Source: Hemibagrus wyckioides
Taxonomy: Eukaryota > Chordata > Actinopteri > Siluriformes > Bagridae
Direction of reading: 5' to 3'
DNA: 64,000 nucleotides
Assembly: GCF_019097595.1 (NCBI RefSeq)
Contig: NC_080710.1
Span: 25,272,280 to 25,336,279 of the forward strand
Shown: piece by piece, positions 1 to 9,818 of the stretch
Numbering within the stretch: position 1 is the first letter of the stretch
How the letters are laid out: every line of letters begins with the position of its first letter
Made by a program: the position numbers and the translations under genes
Notes under the pieces: model-generated
The model's input: the letters and a program-made list of their open reading frames with translations, nothing else
Databases searched by the model: none
What the model was told of the DNA's origin: nothing

Positions 1-846
1 AGCGATAACAGTTTCAGTGAATAAATGGATTGTTTTTGCAATCCTTTGTGTTTACCAAAATTAATGGTATTTACGTAGGATGGAGGATGCAAGTGCAGGA
101 AAGTGTGGTGTTTATTAACCAAACAGACCGAACCAAATTGCAAAGGCAAAAATAGGTATAGTAAGCAGTCAAAGGGTCAACAAAAGAGATATCAAAGGCA
201 ACATCAAAATCAAAAAACGTGAGCAGAGTGAAGATCAAAATTCAGAGACCAATGAACATAAACAAAGGCTTGGTAATGACAGAACTCTATGTAACAAAGC
301 AATTACTAACAGAGCAAATACAAAGCTGAAACAAAAAAAGCCTTACACAGTGAGTGTGTGTGTAATTGAAAATAGGTAAGTGCAATCAGAGGTCCGGTGA
401 CTGTGAAAGTGGAAGTCTGTTATGGTTCAGGTTAGCCATGTTTTAGGCTGCTTCATGTGCTGGGAAATTGTATTTGCAGTTTGATTTGACCTTAAAGTAA
501 TAATGAAAGCATATACAGAAGTGTGCAAATACAAAAACAAAAGTTTGTACACAAATCCCTACTACAAGAGCATTAAACTTCAATTAACTTAACAGAGTCA
601 GTATCCCTGACAGCCTTCATTATGTCTGGTCTGAAAAGTGGTCTGTTATTTAATATGCTACTTCTTTTTCTAACATACACACATGTTGGACAAATAATGT
701 TTGGAATCTAACCATTTTTGCATTATTTTGTACTAAAGAAAACTCTGCAGGTGCTATGTGATTTCCTGATAGCTTTTTAGATCTTGAATAGGTCAGACTG
801 AACTGTACTGTGCTTTAATTCAAGTTCCATTTAGAAATATATACTC
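1..846. other. non-coding start of window, AT-rich
   Basis: No coding region is recognised. About 85-480 is purine-rich, CAA/GCAA-laden sequence resembling the stretches at 17,750-18,050 and 28,500-28,990 in composition and wording (accounts of 'tcaaaggc', 'aacaaagg'), which suggests a dispersed repeat family, but I could not define ends. About 630-680 resembles part of the repeat tail seen at 3,650-3,785 and 15,255-15,430. Confidence 0.4.
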
Positions 847-1498
847 ACTGTCCACTTTAAAACATGCAGTAACAACAGTAGCAGCACAATGCATAAAGTC
901 ATGCAGATGAAGGTCAAAAGATTCAGTTAATGTTCACATCAAACATCAGAATGAGGAAAAAGTGCTATCTCTGTTTCTTTAACCATGGCATGATTGTTAA
1001 ATATCGTTGAGCTAGTTCGAGTATTTCAGAAATTGCTATTTCCTGGGATTTTAATACACAACAGACTCTAGAGTTTACACACAATGGCACAAAAAACACC
1101 ATGTGTGTGGAGGGTCTGCAGGTTATTTGAACATACTCTACATTGTCTTTAAACATCACATGATCACAAGCATGCTCTACCGCTGGTTGAAGTCTCATCA
1201 CTTGGTGGTGTTCACTGCTGCTGGGGATAGATCTGCATGGACAGCCTGTGACCCAGGGGATTGCTGTTGATAGAACCACTTGGAGACTCTGTCTTTGAAC
1301 TGCTGATGCCTTAGTCAGCTTTAGGCAGGTAGGAATTAGTGCTAAGTCAATAATGAACTCACAATCTACACTGACCTATTAGTTTCTCGTGAGCTCTTGG
1401 TTGCACGATTCTTCCTGACTATAAACTGTTGAAGAGAAGACATTTACATCAACATTTACATTATGTACTGTCTGGTTGTCATCGAAATGTGGATGGGT

Positions 1499-1633
1499 TC
1501 CCTTCTGAGTCTGGTTCCTCTCAAGGTTTCTTTCTCATATCATCTCAGGGAGTTTTCATTGCTATACCTCTGTAAAGCTGCTTTGAGACATTGTCCCTTG
1601 TTAAAAGCATTATACAAATAAATTGATTGGATT
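1499..1633 (+). mobile_element. L2/Rex-type LINE 3' tail
   Basis: This is the typical 3' end of fish L2/Rex-like elements: 'tctggttcctctcaagg', then 'ctgtaaagctgctttgagac', then 'ttaaaagcattatacaaat' and a short ATTG-like terminus. It lies inside the broken Tc1-like copy. The same tail recurs at 14,378-14,570 and, reversed, at 1771-2045, 18,070-18,250, 37,690-37,808 and 52,270-52,430. Confidence 0.65.
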
Positions 1634-1770
1634 AAAACACCTTGTTGATAAGAGAGATCAGAGGAGAATGACCAGAATGCTTCTGAGCTGACAGGAAGTC
1701 TATAGTACTTCAAATAAGCACCCTTTACAACCATAGTAAGCTGTAAAGAATCTCATCAGGCACAACATTT

Positions 1771-2045
1771 TTCAATTCAATTTATTTGTATAGCATCTTT
1801 TACAGTGGACACTGTCTCAAAGCAGCTTTACAAAAGTAGAGAAAGAGAGAAAGGAGAATTAAATTATTAAAATATTTTTTCCCTATTCAATCCCTATATT
1901 ATCCCTAATGAGCAACCCTGTGGTGACGGTGGCAAGGAAAAACTCCCTGTGATGATATGAGGAAGAAACTTTGAGAGAAACCAGACTCAGAAGGCAACCT
2001 CATCCTCATTTGGGTGACACTGGACAGTAATCACACTTACATATC
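1771..2045 (-). mobile_element. L2/Rex-type LINE tail repeat, reverse orientation
   Basis: It begins with 'ttcaattcaatttatttg', followed by 'gacactgtctcaaagcagc', 'ggtggcaaggaaaaactccc' and 'tttgggtgacactggacagt'. This is the reverse complement of the LINE tail listed at 1499-1633 and extends further into the 3' UTR. It interrupts the Tc1-like copy exactly where its middle block stops. Confidence 0.65.
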
Positions 2046-2169
2046 ACACTTTCAGGTGGACAAGCTAAAACAGCAGATGACCACATCAGATTCCACTATT
2101 GTCAGCCAAGAACAAGAATCTGAGACTATCATGGACACAGGCTCAGTGTACAGCGCATGGTATTTTGAT

Positions 2170-3645
2170 TATTTAACTGCAAATCAGATGTGAGTTTGAT
2201 CAAACAGATGTGCTAAAGATGAAAATAATAAATTAGGAAAGTAATGGTGGAATTTGTGTTTACTTGTTTTAAGATCAGAATTGAGCATATGAATTAAAAG
2301 GTAATCAGTGTTAGATCAATATTAAAATAAAAAAAAATAATAAAGCATGTTAATATGTGATACTTTCATATTTCACAATGCTCTCTGCAATATGTTTGTT
2401 AGCTTTCCAGTGAACACACAAACGCACACATACACACCTACAACAGCTTAATTCCAAACAAACCATGTGGGAAGGATTAGACTAAATCCAAAACTGAATG
2501 CATTGTTAATCTATTATCTCATCTCTAAATCCTCTCTGGATCCCTTATTTAAACTCAGGTGAGAGATGCACTCAACTGTATGCCAAAGAGGTAAATTAAG
2601 ACAAAAATATACAGTTTGGATTTAGCTTAGATTGTCTCTACATTACGCTACACCATGATCCAATTTGTATTTTGCAAGCTGCTTATTCTATTCCTCTGGT
2701 GGTTATGCCTAAAAATGCCTTTTGAAGGTACTATGAAAGAAATGACATTCTTTATGAAATATTTGCTACACTCTCTATTTTAATCCTGCATTTTATAACC
2801 TGCATGTTAACTTTTATAAATACAGTGAGCTGTGAGCATGTTATAATTTAAAGGATGACCAAACATGATTAATGAGCTTACTTCAATTATAAAAGGTCTA
2901 AGTATAAATTATGCCCTAGATATCAATTAATTAGTATATACAGTAGATGAAGATGGACTTGAATAAAAAAAAAAAAAAAAGACTTCATGAGTATGTAGAC
3001 ATTTGTTATGCAGCTAATTCAGGAATGTACCCAGTCACCCCGTTCCCCATCACCCACTTAAACAGAAAAAGTATAAATATTTCAAAATTAGTGCAATATT
3101 CTGCTTTATGACCTTTCTAAGGGTGACAACAACAGATGCCACAGGATCGTGGTGAAGTTTCACTTCACGCATACATGCTGCCACACACAGCTGGCTTGCA
3201 CAGAGTGAGATTTGAACTCGGTGAGATTCGAAAAAGCACAGCCAGCCATTAAAATATAAACCCAAATATGGGCCAAAAAAATCGTTATGCATTTATCCTT
3301 TAAAATGTAATTGTGCCACAGTGCTGCTGCTGCTGCATTCTCCATTTAGGAGAGGTGTTTAATTTTTTATAACAGCAGCTATGATAGTAGTTCTGGCTGT
3401 AAGACAAATAAGAGCTTTATATTAATATGCTCACTTGATTAAATGTAATGCTTCCATATAACAAACAGATAAATCACAGGGACAAGTATGATGGAGAAGT
3501 TAAAGCTAATAATAAACAGACTATGTGTTGTTACATACCTTAAAGACTCCATCCATCCATCCATCCGACTGATTCTTCTGGAGAGTTTGATTATTGCACA
3601 AGCTTCAGTGTTTTGCAGGTTATCCCTAAAAATCTTCCTTCTCCA
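2170..3645. other. no recognised gene
   Basis: AT-rich unique sequence with short A-runs (for example 2964-2980). Short open frames at 3050-3292 and 3160-3345 have no recognisable domain and no neighbouring splice logic, so I treat them as chance. Confidence 0.5.
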
Positions 3646-3649
3646 CCTT

Positions 3650-3785
3650 GTCTGAAAAGTCATCTGCAGTATGTTACTTACTTTACTAACATACATACAT
3701 TAATAGCAGTATTCTATTATTTCTATTACGTAAATCGTCTGTATTCATATAACAAAACTTTGCTCTATTCTCTTCTACCTTACAC
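3650..3785 (+). repeat. dispersed LINE/SINE tail family, copy 1
   Basis: The stretch from 'tctgaaaagtcatctgcagt' through 'cagtattctattatttct' to 'cataacaaaactttg'-like wording closely parallels 15,255-15,430, which ends in 'gataataaaggtattctatt'. The paired similarity over about 140 bp shows a dispersed repeat, probably the 3' tail of a non-LTR element. Confidence 0.5.
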
Positions 3786-4015
3786 ACTCACTTCCTGGTA
3801 AATACACCCAGGACAGAATGGTAGTCTATCACAGGGCACTATGCACATGCACAGATTCACAAATAGGTGCAATGCATCTTTACTAATAAACCTACTGGCA
3901 TGGTTTTTTGGGAGGTGGGGGGAAATGGGAGAACCAGGAGGAAATACACAAAGACACAGGAAAAATGTTCAAAAGTCCACAAGAACAGTAACCAAAGCTC
4001 ATTTTATATGTAAAT
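3785..4015 (+). repeat. degenerate interspersed repeat (SINE-like, 'catcacagggca' family)
   Basis: Family landmarks in order are 'acacccaggacagaatgg', 'ctatcacagggcac', a 'gggaggtggggggaaatggg' block and 'aggaggaaatacacaaagac'. The same order of landmarks is seen at 6625-6890, 37,430-37,630, 39,310-39,510, 40,090-40,370 and 51,405-51,620. It is old, with many changes between copies. The overlapping short open frames are by-products. Confidence 0.5.
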
Positions 4016-4192
4016 GGTTGAAAATATGGTGTTTTATTAATAATAAATGTAAGGGAAATAAAAGACGATAGGACATGCCGGTATTGGATAAACAGGCTGG
4101 GTGGTAAGAGTATCAAGCCTCATCACAACAACTGTAGGTGGTTTTCCAACAACTGCATACCCTGTCATGTTTTTTTCCTTACAGGATATATA

Positions 4193-4212
4193 GGCAGGTA
4201 GGTAGGTAGGTA
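4193..4212. repeat. (GGTA)n microsatellite
   Basis: About four GGTA repeats after 'ataggca'. Confidence 0.8.
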
Positions 4213-4214
4213 AT

Positions 4215-5770
4215 TGGTACTATATATAGTAGCTGTAAATAGCAATTTATTTTAATAACATTTTTTTTTTTTTACCTTATATTATATACCTCATAAGGTA
4301 AAACCTCAGCATATTAATAGATTGCTGCAAAATATATTTTGTATCTAATTTATTTAATATAAGAAATGATACTATCTGTAATAATGTATACCGGTTTGAT
4401 TTTTACAAACAGTAAAATTTTTGTTTTATGTACCATTGAGCATTGGGTTTTTTGTAGATGCCAGATGAACATCACACAGTTGCCAGGTGTAATAAAACCA
4501 TGCCTAATACCAGCACATAGCTGGCTAATAGGAAAGGACTTTGCTTTGTAAGTCAGTTTTTGTAATGGAGCGAACAGCTTACTCAAGTGACAGAAAAAAA
4601 AAAGACTTGACAGATCATTTTTTTGATTTATTATTAATCAGTGACATGCAAACAAACATGGTTGAGACTGAAAATACAGAAAAAGCTTGTGAGAACAGAA
4701 ACAGAATTTCTGTTCAGAATTTCTTCAGTGAACTGAAGTTAGCAATGACACAAGTGAATATGATGTTATAGCTAGCAGTGTTACCTTTGGGTTATCAACC
4801 TTTCTAGCCATTTAGCAAGTAGTTATATGGATGAGGACAAGTATTTAGAAGAAATTTACTGGTTCTACTGTTCCAGGAATGAAGCTTCTCTGCTCTCCAT
4901 TTTGTACTAAATATCGACAGATTTGACATTTTCAATACATTTACATATACATTCATAACATTTAGCAGACACATTTCTCCAGAGAAATTCACAGAAGAAT
5001 TTTCTATCAAGGAATATAACAATACTGGTTCACTAAGGTCACAGACCAATAGGTCCATAGGTCATATAGCAAGAAAAGCACACAGACACAAAAAATATTG
5101 TTGTCCAAGTACTTCAGGAAGAGGTAGGTCTTTAGACCTTCAGTAGCATTGTCTTTGCTGGAAGGCCAAAAACATTCTTTTCAAATCATTTTTATAATCC
5201 CCAGGTTTGAAGTGCTGGCTGCACACTTATATATATATCCAATATTCTGGTATTGTAGAGACTGCTTTAGAATTTAGATAAAAAGAGAGATTTCTATCTT
5301 GGTTACTAAGTCAGTGAGTGACTAAGACCTGATTAAAATCTGACACTATATTTATCAAGAATTTTTATTCTGGAATCAGATTACTATTAGCTAATTATTT
5401 ATCCATGTATTAATATGTATTAGCACTAAATGCCTTGTTATTGTGGGTAAAGTAACACTTTCAAATGCTGTAAGTCTAGAAAATTCTCATGGTGTAACAT
5501 CCTGTAAGTGTTTAAGCGCTACTAAGCAGTGGTCTGGCCTACAATCACCAAACATATATCTCCTAGAATCTCATATTTGATGGTAATGGTTATCAAGTCT
5601 CTTAATGCTTACAAATGTTTGCGGGCATTTTATTTAATGATTAAAACACTGGGGACATTGTTACTCTGAAAGCTGAGGTGCTACCGATACAGATGCTATG
5701 AACCCTTTTGTAATCTAAACAAAGTTATTGTTGTGCTTAAGTGGATGACTTTATGGTGATCTAAAGGGGA
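4215..5770. other. no recognised gene
   Basis: AT-rich unique sequence. Small open frames at 4366-4551, 4541-4771 and 4804-5058 lack recognisable motifs, and codon use looks like random AT-rich DNA. Confidence 0.5.
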
Positions 5771-5774
5771 GAGT

Positions 5775-6135
5775 TGTGGTACTTCTTATATTTCCATTAT
5801 TATGTGATAATGATATATAATTTAATCATTTAAGACCAGTTCAATGTGATTTTTGTATTGAAATGGACACATCTGTGTCACAATGTTTTTGCACTTCCTG
5901 TTGTTTTTTTCGCTATTTTAGCCCTAGGGATTATCTATATTGTCTCAAGTGTGTCCTTTGCACGCACATATCACACATAGTTGCACGTACAGTATAAAAG
6001 TCGACTGCTTCCAATTTATATAGACTACAGCATGCTCGGTCTGTCTTTGTGCACAGAATAAATATCTTAGATTACACCCTGGCTCTTAGTTTCCTGATTC
6101 TCTAGTCATGAATTACTTTTGGTGAAACTGCAGTA
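5775..6135 (+). mobile_element. possible solo LTR of an old retroelement
   Basis: The block has LTR-like layout. It starts near a TG, carries a TATA box (TATAAAAG at 5993-6000), then 'catgctcggtctgtctttgt', then a poly(A) signal AATAAA at 6057-6062 only 57 bp after the TATA box. A pyrimidine-rich U5-like part follows ('ttcctgattctctagtc'). No gag, pol or env remnant, primer-binding site or second copy is present in the window, so it would be a solo LTR. I could not identify matching target-site duplications, and both ends are approximate. An unrelated promoter-plus-terminator coincidence remains possible. Confidence 0.42.
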
Positions 6136-6139
6136 CTGT

Positions 6140-6620
6140 TGATCAAACAGAAAGACTGACAACAATAGTATACACTAAGCAATATTTTAGAAAAACGAAG
6201 TATAGGTTGCGTTTAAAAATCACTAAAATCCCATTATGTTTTTCCTGAGATAACAGAATTCTACAAAATACTGTTGTGTTTTTCTTCTGTGAATGGTGCA
6301 TCAATGACACCATCAGAGTTCTTCCTAGGAGGTCCATATTGGTCGATCACAGGAGGTATTCCCAATGCATGAATCACAAGTTCCAGTATTGCATTTTGGG
6401 TATTGTACCTTTCAGCTGAAGACAGGAAAACGACATCAGATCATGAATTCTAATTCAAATCTAATTTGTATCATAGTATTACACATATTGAAGTTAATTG
6501 ATGTGCAAGAAAATGTGTTTACACAAATAAAAGAAGATATAATATTATACATTGCACATCAGAAAGTTTTTGAATGCTTGGAATCTTATGTTTTATTATG
6601 GTGTGATTTTTATTGTCACC
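6140..6620. other. no recognised gene
   Basis: AT-rich unique sequence; the open frame at 6365-6655 has no recognisable domain. Confidence 0.45.
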
Positions 6621-6624
6621 TTCA

Positions 6625-6739
6625 TTCATTCACCTTCTTTTTATCCAGTCCATAGATGTGGTGGATCAAGAGCTTATCCTGGGAACACTGGATGCAAGAA
6701 GGAATATACCAGAATTATGGGACTCCAGTCCATCACAGA

Positions 6740-6782
<43 letters not shown>

Positions 6783-6890
6783 GTAGTCAATCTATCCACC
6801 AGCAAGTTTTTGTGGAGGTGGGGGAAAAAAAAGAGACCCACACACACAGAGAACATGTGGAAATCCACACAGTAACCTGAGCTCAGAAGA
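6625..6890 (+). repeat. degenerate interspersed repeat with internal (CA)n
   Basis: Landmarks 'gggaacactggatgcaag', 'ccagtccatcacagaacac', a (CA)n tract at 6740-6782, 'ggaggtgggggaa' and 'gaacatgtggaaatccacac' place it in the same family as 3785-4015 and 37,430-37,630. Three overlapping open frames here only translate the CA tract and repeat wording. Confidence 0.55.
6740..6782. repeat. (CA)n microsatellite
   Basis: About 21 CA units with one AA interruption, inside the interspersed repeat. Confidence 0.9.
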
Positions 6891-6894
6891 AAAC

Positions 6895-7530
6895 TAAACC
6901 TCTTTGTGGAGCTTATTAACTGGTCGATATCAGATCCTAATGGGACTCTAAATAAGTGCTTTATTAAAGGCAGGTGCAATTGGAGGGTAAACATGTTAAG
7001 CCTGTGGATAAAAGACTTATAGACAGGCCTAGTATTAAAAATAAAATATAAATACAGTATGTGTTGTGCGTTAAGTGCCTAACTAGAGTAATTATGTTTT
7101 TCAGATTAGATTATATATTGATTGTTCTGGGGGAAAAAAGGTAATTCTAACATGTTTGATTCTGTAAACATGCATTATATACTTTATTTTATATAATTAT
7201 TATTTCCTAATTTACTTATACCTATTTATGTGTTTCTTATATAATTATTATTATTTTTTTTAAATAAAGCTTTTTTTCCTTATTTAAACATAAAAATGTT
7301 CCAAAAATGCTATGATTGGTACTGTACAATATAACTTTATTATTGGGAAATTATTTATTGTTATTAAATATTTTTATTTTTTACACTGAAATGCTGAGAT
7401 GAGGGCATGAGATTGGTAATGCTGCTTGTTTAAAGTTATACCCACTATACCAACTATAATACCTGCTTACTTTTCACCTACTATTCCACATCAATTTTTT
7501 TGTTCTTCTCTAACATGTTTGCTCTGATTT
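6895..7530. other. no recognised gene
   Basis: Very AT-rich, with T-runs and A-runs; no coding signal. Confidence 0.5.
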
Positions 7531-7534
7531 TTAG

Positions 7535-7841
7535 CCTCCAAAGATGTCCATTTTCGGGTTGTACCCCCAGCTCATGCTCCAGAGGCCTGTGTATGTCAGA
7601 AACAATCAGGAAGACTACAGCGTGAAGGCATGGTGGCTCTGCGTGGCCGACAGCGCTGACCTTCTTTACTGGCACCATCAGTGAGTGAATACCTCCACAG
7701 CAGCTGTGCCAAGGAGCTGTCTCTCCACTGCTTTCTGACAGCTTGTGCAGCCATGTTGAGCTCTTCCACACACTGTGCTTTTCTGCTCGACCTGTTCAGA
7801 TTCCTCCACAGGAAAAGGGCCAAAGAAAGAAAGACACACAA
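7535..7841 (+). other. candidate unidentified exon pair, or relic, in a GC-richer island
   Basis: A strong acceptor context (pyrimidine tract then TTTTTAG) ends at 7534 and a strong donor (A|GTGAGT) starts at 7681. They bracket 146 bp that are open in one + frame, containing 'YVRNNQEDYSVKAWW' and 'CVADSADLLYW'. A second acceptor-like site (pyrimidines then CCACAG) ends at 7811. Joining 7680 to 7812 keeps the frame for about ten more mostly basic codons up to a TGA near 7843. The island is clearly GC-richer than its surroundings. The minus strand is also open (7481-7771 and 7596-7841), so strand is uncertain. I do not recognise a family, and no upstream exon is visible. It may be a repeat or gene relic. 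Confidence 0.25.
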
Positions 7842-7844
7842 TTG

Positions 7845-8620
7845 AAACAGAAGACAAGCTTAAATGGAGCACTGTAGGAAACAGAGTTTCCAGAGGTTCA
7901 TGTGTATCATGTTGTGTTTCATTCTGATGGTCAGCTGAGTGTGGCTGAGTGAGTCTAGAAAGGGTTTGCTGAATTGGTACAAATCAAGTTAATTTTGTTC
8001 AATTTAGTTTACTTCAATAACTAGGTTTATAATATTTCCACTTTTATACACAACTCAAATTGTTTGGCACTGTTCAGTATGGTTTAATAATGTTTAAGAC
8101 TTATTTTATATTTTAGTATTGATAATGTTTTTTAACTGAATTGAATAATAGTAATAATATTATATTATATTATGGCATCTTTACTATTATAATAATAGGA
8201 AAGATGCCAGTAAAAAGAAACACACACACACACACACAAATGATATACACATAGAATGAAAGGTCCAGTTTCTGAAGGAATTCTGAAGGACTTTTTGTCC
8301 TATTTGAACACAGGAGCAAAATAAATATGAACAATATAAACAAAACCAAATCTAAACAAATATGTAAACTGAAGTGACCAGTGCTGATAACACTTTGCAC
8401 ATTCTGTTTCAGATTAAACACTTTGCTGTTGCCTGGAAATGAATGATATAAATACCACCAATAAGAACATTTTCACTCATTAGTTTAGAGTAATGCATTT
8501 TGCTGAAATTTTAATAAAACATGCTGAAAATATCTGGTTCAAGTCATACCAAACCATATCCCATGTTTAGTTCAGGGTATGAAACTATAATAAGCGGCTT
8601 TAGATTAAAAAAAAGCATTT
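7845..8620. other. no recognised gene; short (CA)n
   Basis: AT-rich sequence with a (CA)10 tract near 8219-8238. The minus open frame at 8170-8421 translates that tract. Confidence 0.5.
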
Positions 8621-8623
8621 GGG

Positions 8624-8639
8624 ATAATAATAATAATAA

Positions 8640-8670
<31 letters not shown>

Positions 8671-8681
8671 AAGAAGAAGAA
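8624..8681. repeat. compound (AAT)n(AAG)n microsatellite
   Basis: About five AAT units run directly into about thirteen AAG units. The open frames on both strands (poly-N/K and poly-F/L) are artefacts of this tract. Confidence 0.92.
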
Positions 8682-8802
8682 TGCATTTATATCATGTGTA
8701 CATGAACTGTAGTTGGACTGTATTATATGATGAACATGGTACTGTGTATAAAGCTGCATTATTTGAAATGTTTCAAAGAAAACTGTCAACATATGCGATA
8801 AC

Positions 8803-8832
8803 TACACACACACACACACACACACACACACC
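8803..8832. repeat. (CA)n microsatellite
   Basis: About 14 to 15 CA units. Confidence 0.9.
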
Positions 8833-9563
8833 AAGCACTAACCCCTCTACAGACCTACTTCTTATTTGCAGAAATCCTTTCATTTGATCCTTACACTTCT
8901 GCAGTCAGCCACATTTTAAATTACCTGCTTTTCCACAGCACTTTGCTACATTTAAGAGATTTGCTCAAGGTAGTGTTTGAGAATATGGAAATGGCAGAAG
9001 ACACCCTCATAAGAAAGGTCAGTGATCAGTGTGATCTATCATCCTGTCCTGGATTCATATGCAGTGCACAGAACTGGAGGGGCTTCATTAAAGGAGAGAA
9101 ATGGGTTACAGTGGGATTTCAGGCCCAGTGGCACACCACATGCTCCTTTTACTGACCCAGTCTCAGAGCAAAAAAAAAAAATCTTCATGTACAAAACATG
9201 CTCTGTTTCAATGGAGTACTTGATTCCTTTACTGAATACTTGAACTGAATATGTTGGAAACACATTATACTTCTCAACAGCATGAAATATTAATGTCTCA
9301 ACAATGTTATATTTCACATCAATGAAGTAAACAGGAAAAAAAAAATCCAGTTCTGCCAGGACTTGCTCTCAGTACTAGATCTCTTCTTAACTGTTTGTAG
9401 AATGTCATTTGTGGACTTTAAATGAAATATTATTAGTCTCATATAAGCGAATATTTACAGCACTGTACTACACATACAAAACAATACACTGCTTTCTGAT
9501 CTGCATGAGTGACCGACTGATTGATTACACTCTAAAGTAATGCACTTGTTCTAATACTGCATT

Positions 9564-9577
9564 GTTTCCATAGTAAC
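9564..9577. promoter_or_regulatory. X-box-like motif (RFX family)
   Basis: GTTTCCATAGTAAC matches the imperfect inverted-repeat pattern GTTnCCATrGnAAC recognised by RFX factors. A second near-match lies 241 bp downstream. A motif alone is weak evidence for function. Confidence 0.3.
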
Positions 9578-9804
9578 AACCTACACAGGGCCTTGTATGG
9601 AAGGCATGCCATCCAAACATATGCATATGTAATTGTTGTTATGCTTTCTTTTAAGTTTTCTATGAGGAGACATTTATTTAGCATTTCTGGAATGAGTCTC
9701 CAGTGTCTGTGCCTTAAACCATCAGAGGTAAAGCTATGATGCTACATTTACACATATTGCAATTTTATCACTGCAAGTCTCCAGTAGGTATACTCCTACT
9801 ATGG

Positions 9805-9818
9805 GTTGCCATAGTAAT
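9805..9818. promoter_or_regulatory. X-box-like motif (RFX family), second site
   Basis: GTTGCCATAGTAAT has a perfect left half-site and a near-perfect right half-site with correct spacing. Confidence 0.28.

Larger units (their letters stand above)
847..2165 (+). mobile_element. degenerate Tc1-like element, split by LINE-tail insertions
   Basis: Three blocks in order match one fish Tc1-like transposon family read on the + strand: about 847-1130 (5' end and helix-turn-helix part), about 1634-1768 (middle), and about 2047-2165 (end of the N-terminal half). Recognisable pieces are 'gttaatgttcacatcaa', 'catggcatgattgtt' and 'ctgtcagccaagaacaagaa'-like wording (here with one change). Blocks one and two are separated by sequence ending in a LINE tail (1499-1633), and blocks two and three by another LINE-tail repeat in reverse orientation (1771-2045). 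The coding frame is destroyed. The same family occurs on the opposite strand at 61,190-61,743. Family assignment is from memory of fish repeats. Confidence 0.6.

Noticed and set aside
6552..6994. Open frames on both strands rich in His/Thr or Val/Cys
   Set aside because: They read the (CA)n tract within an interspersed repeat.
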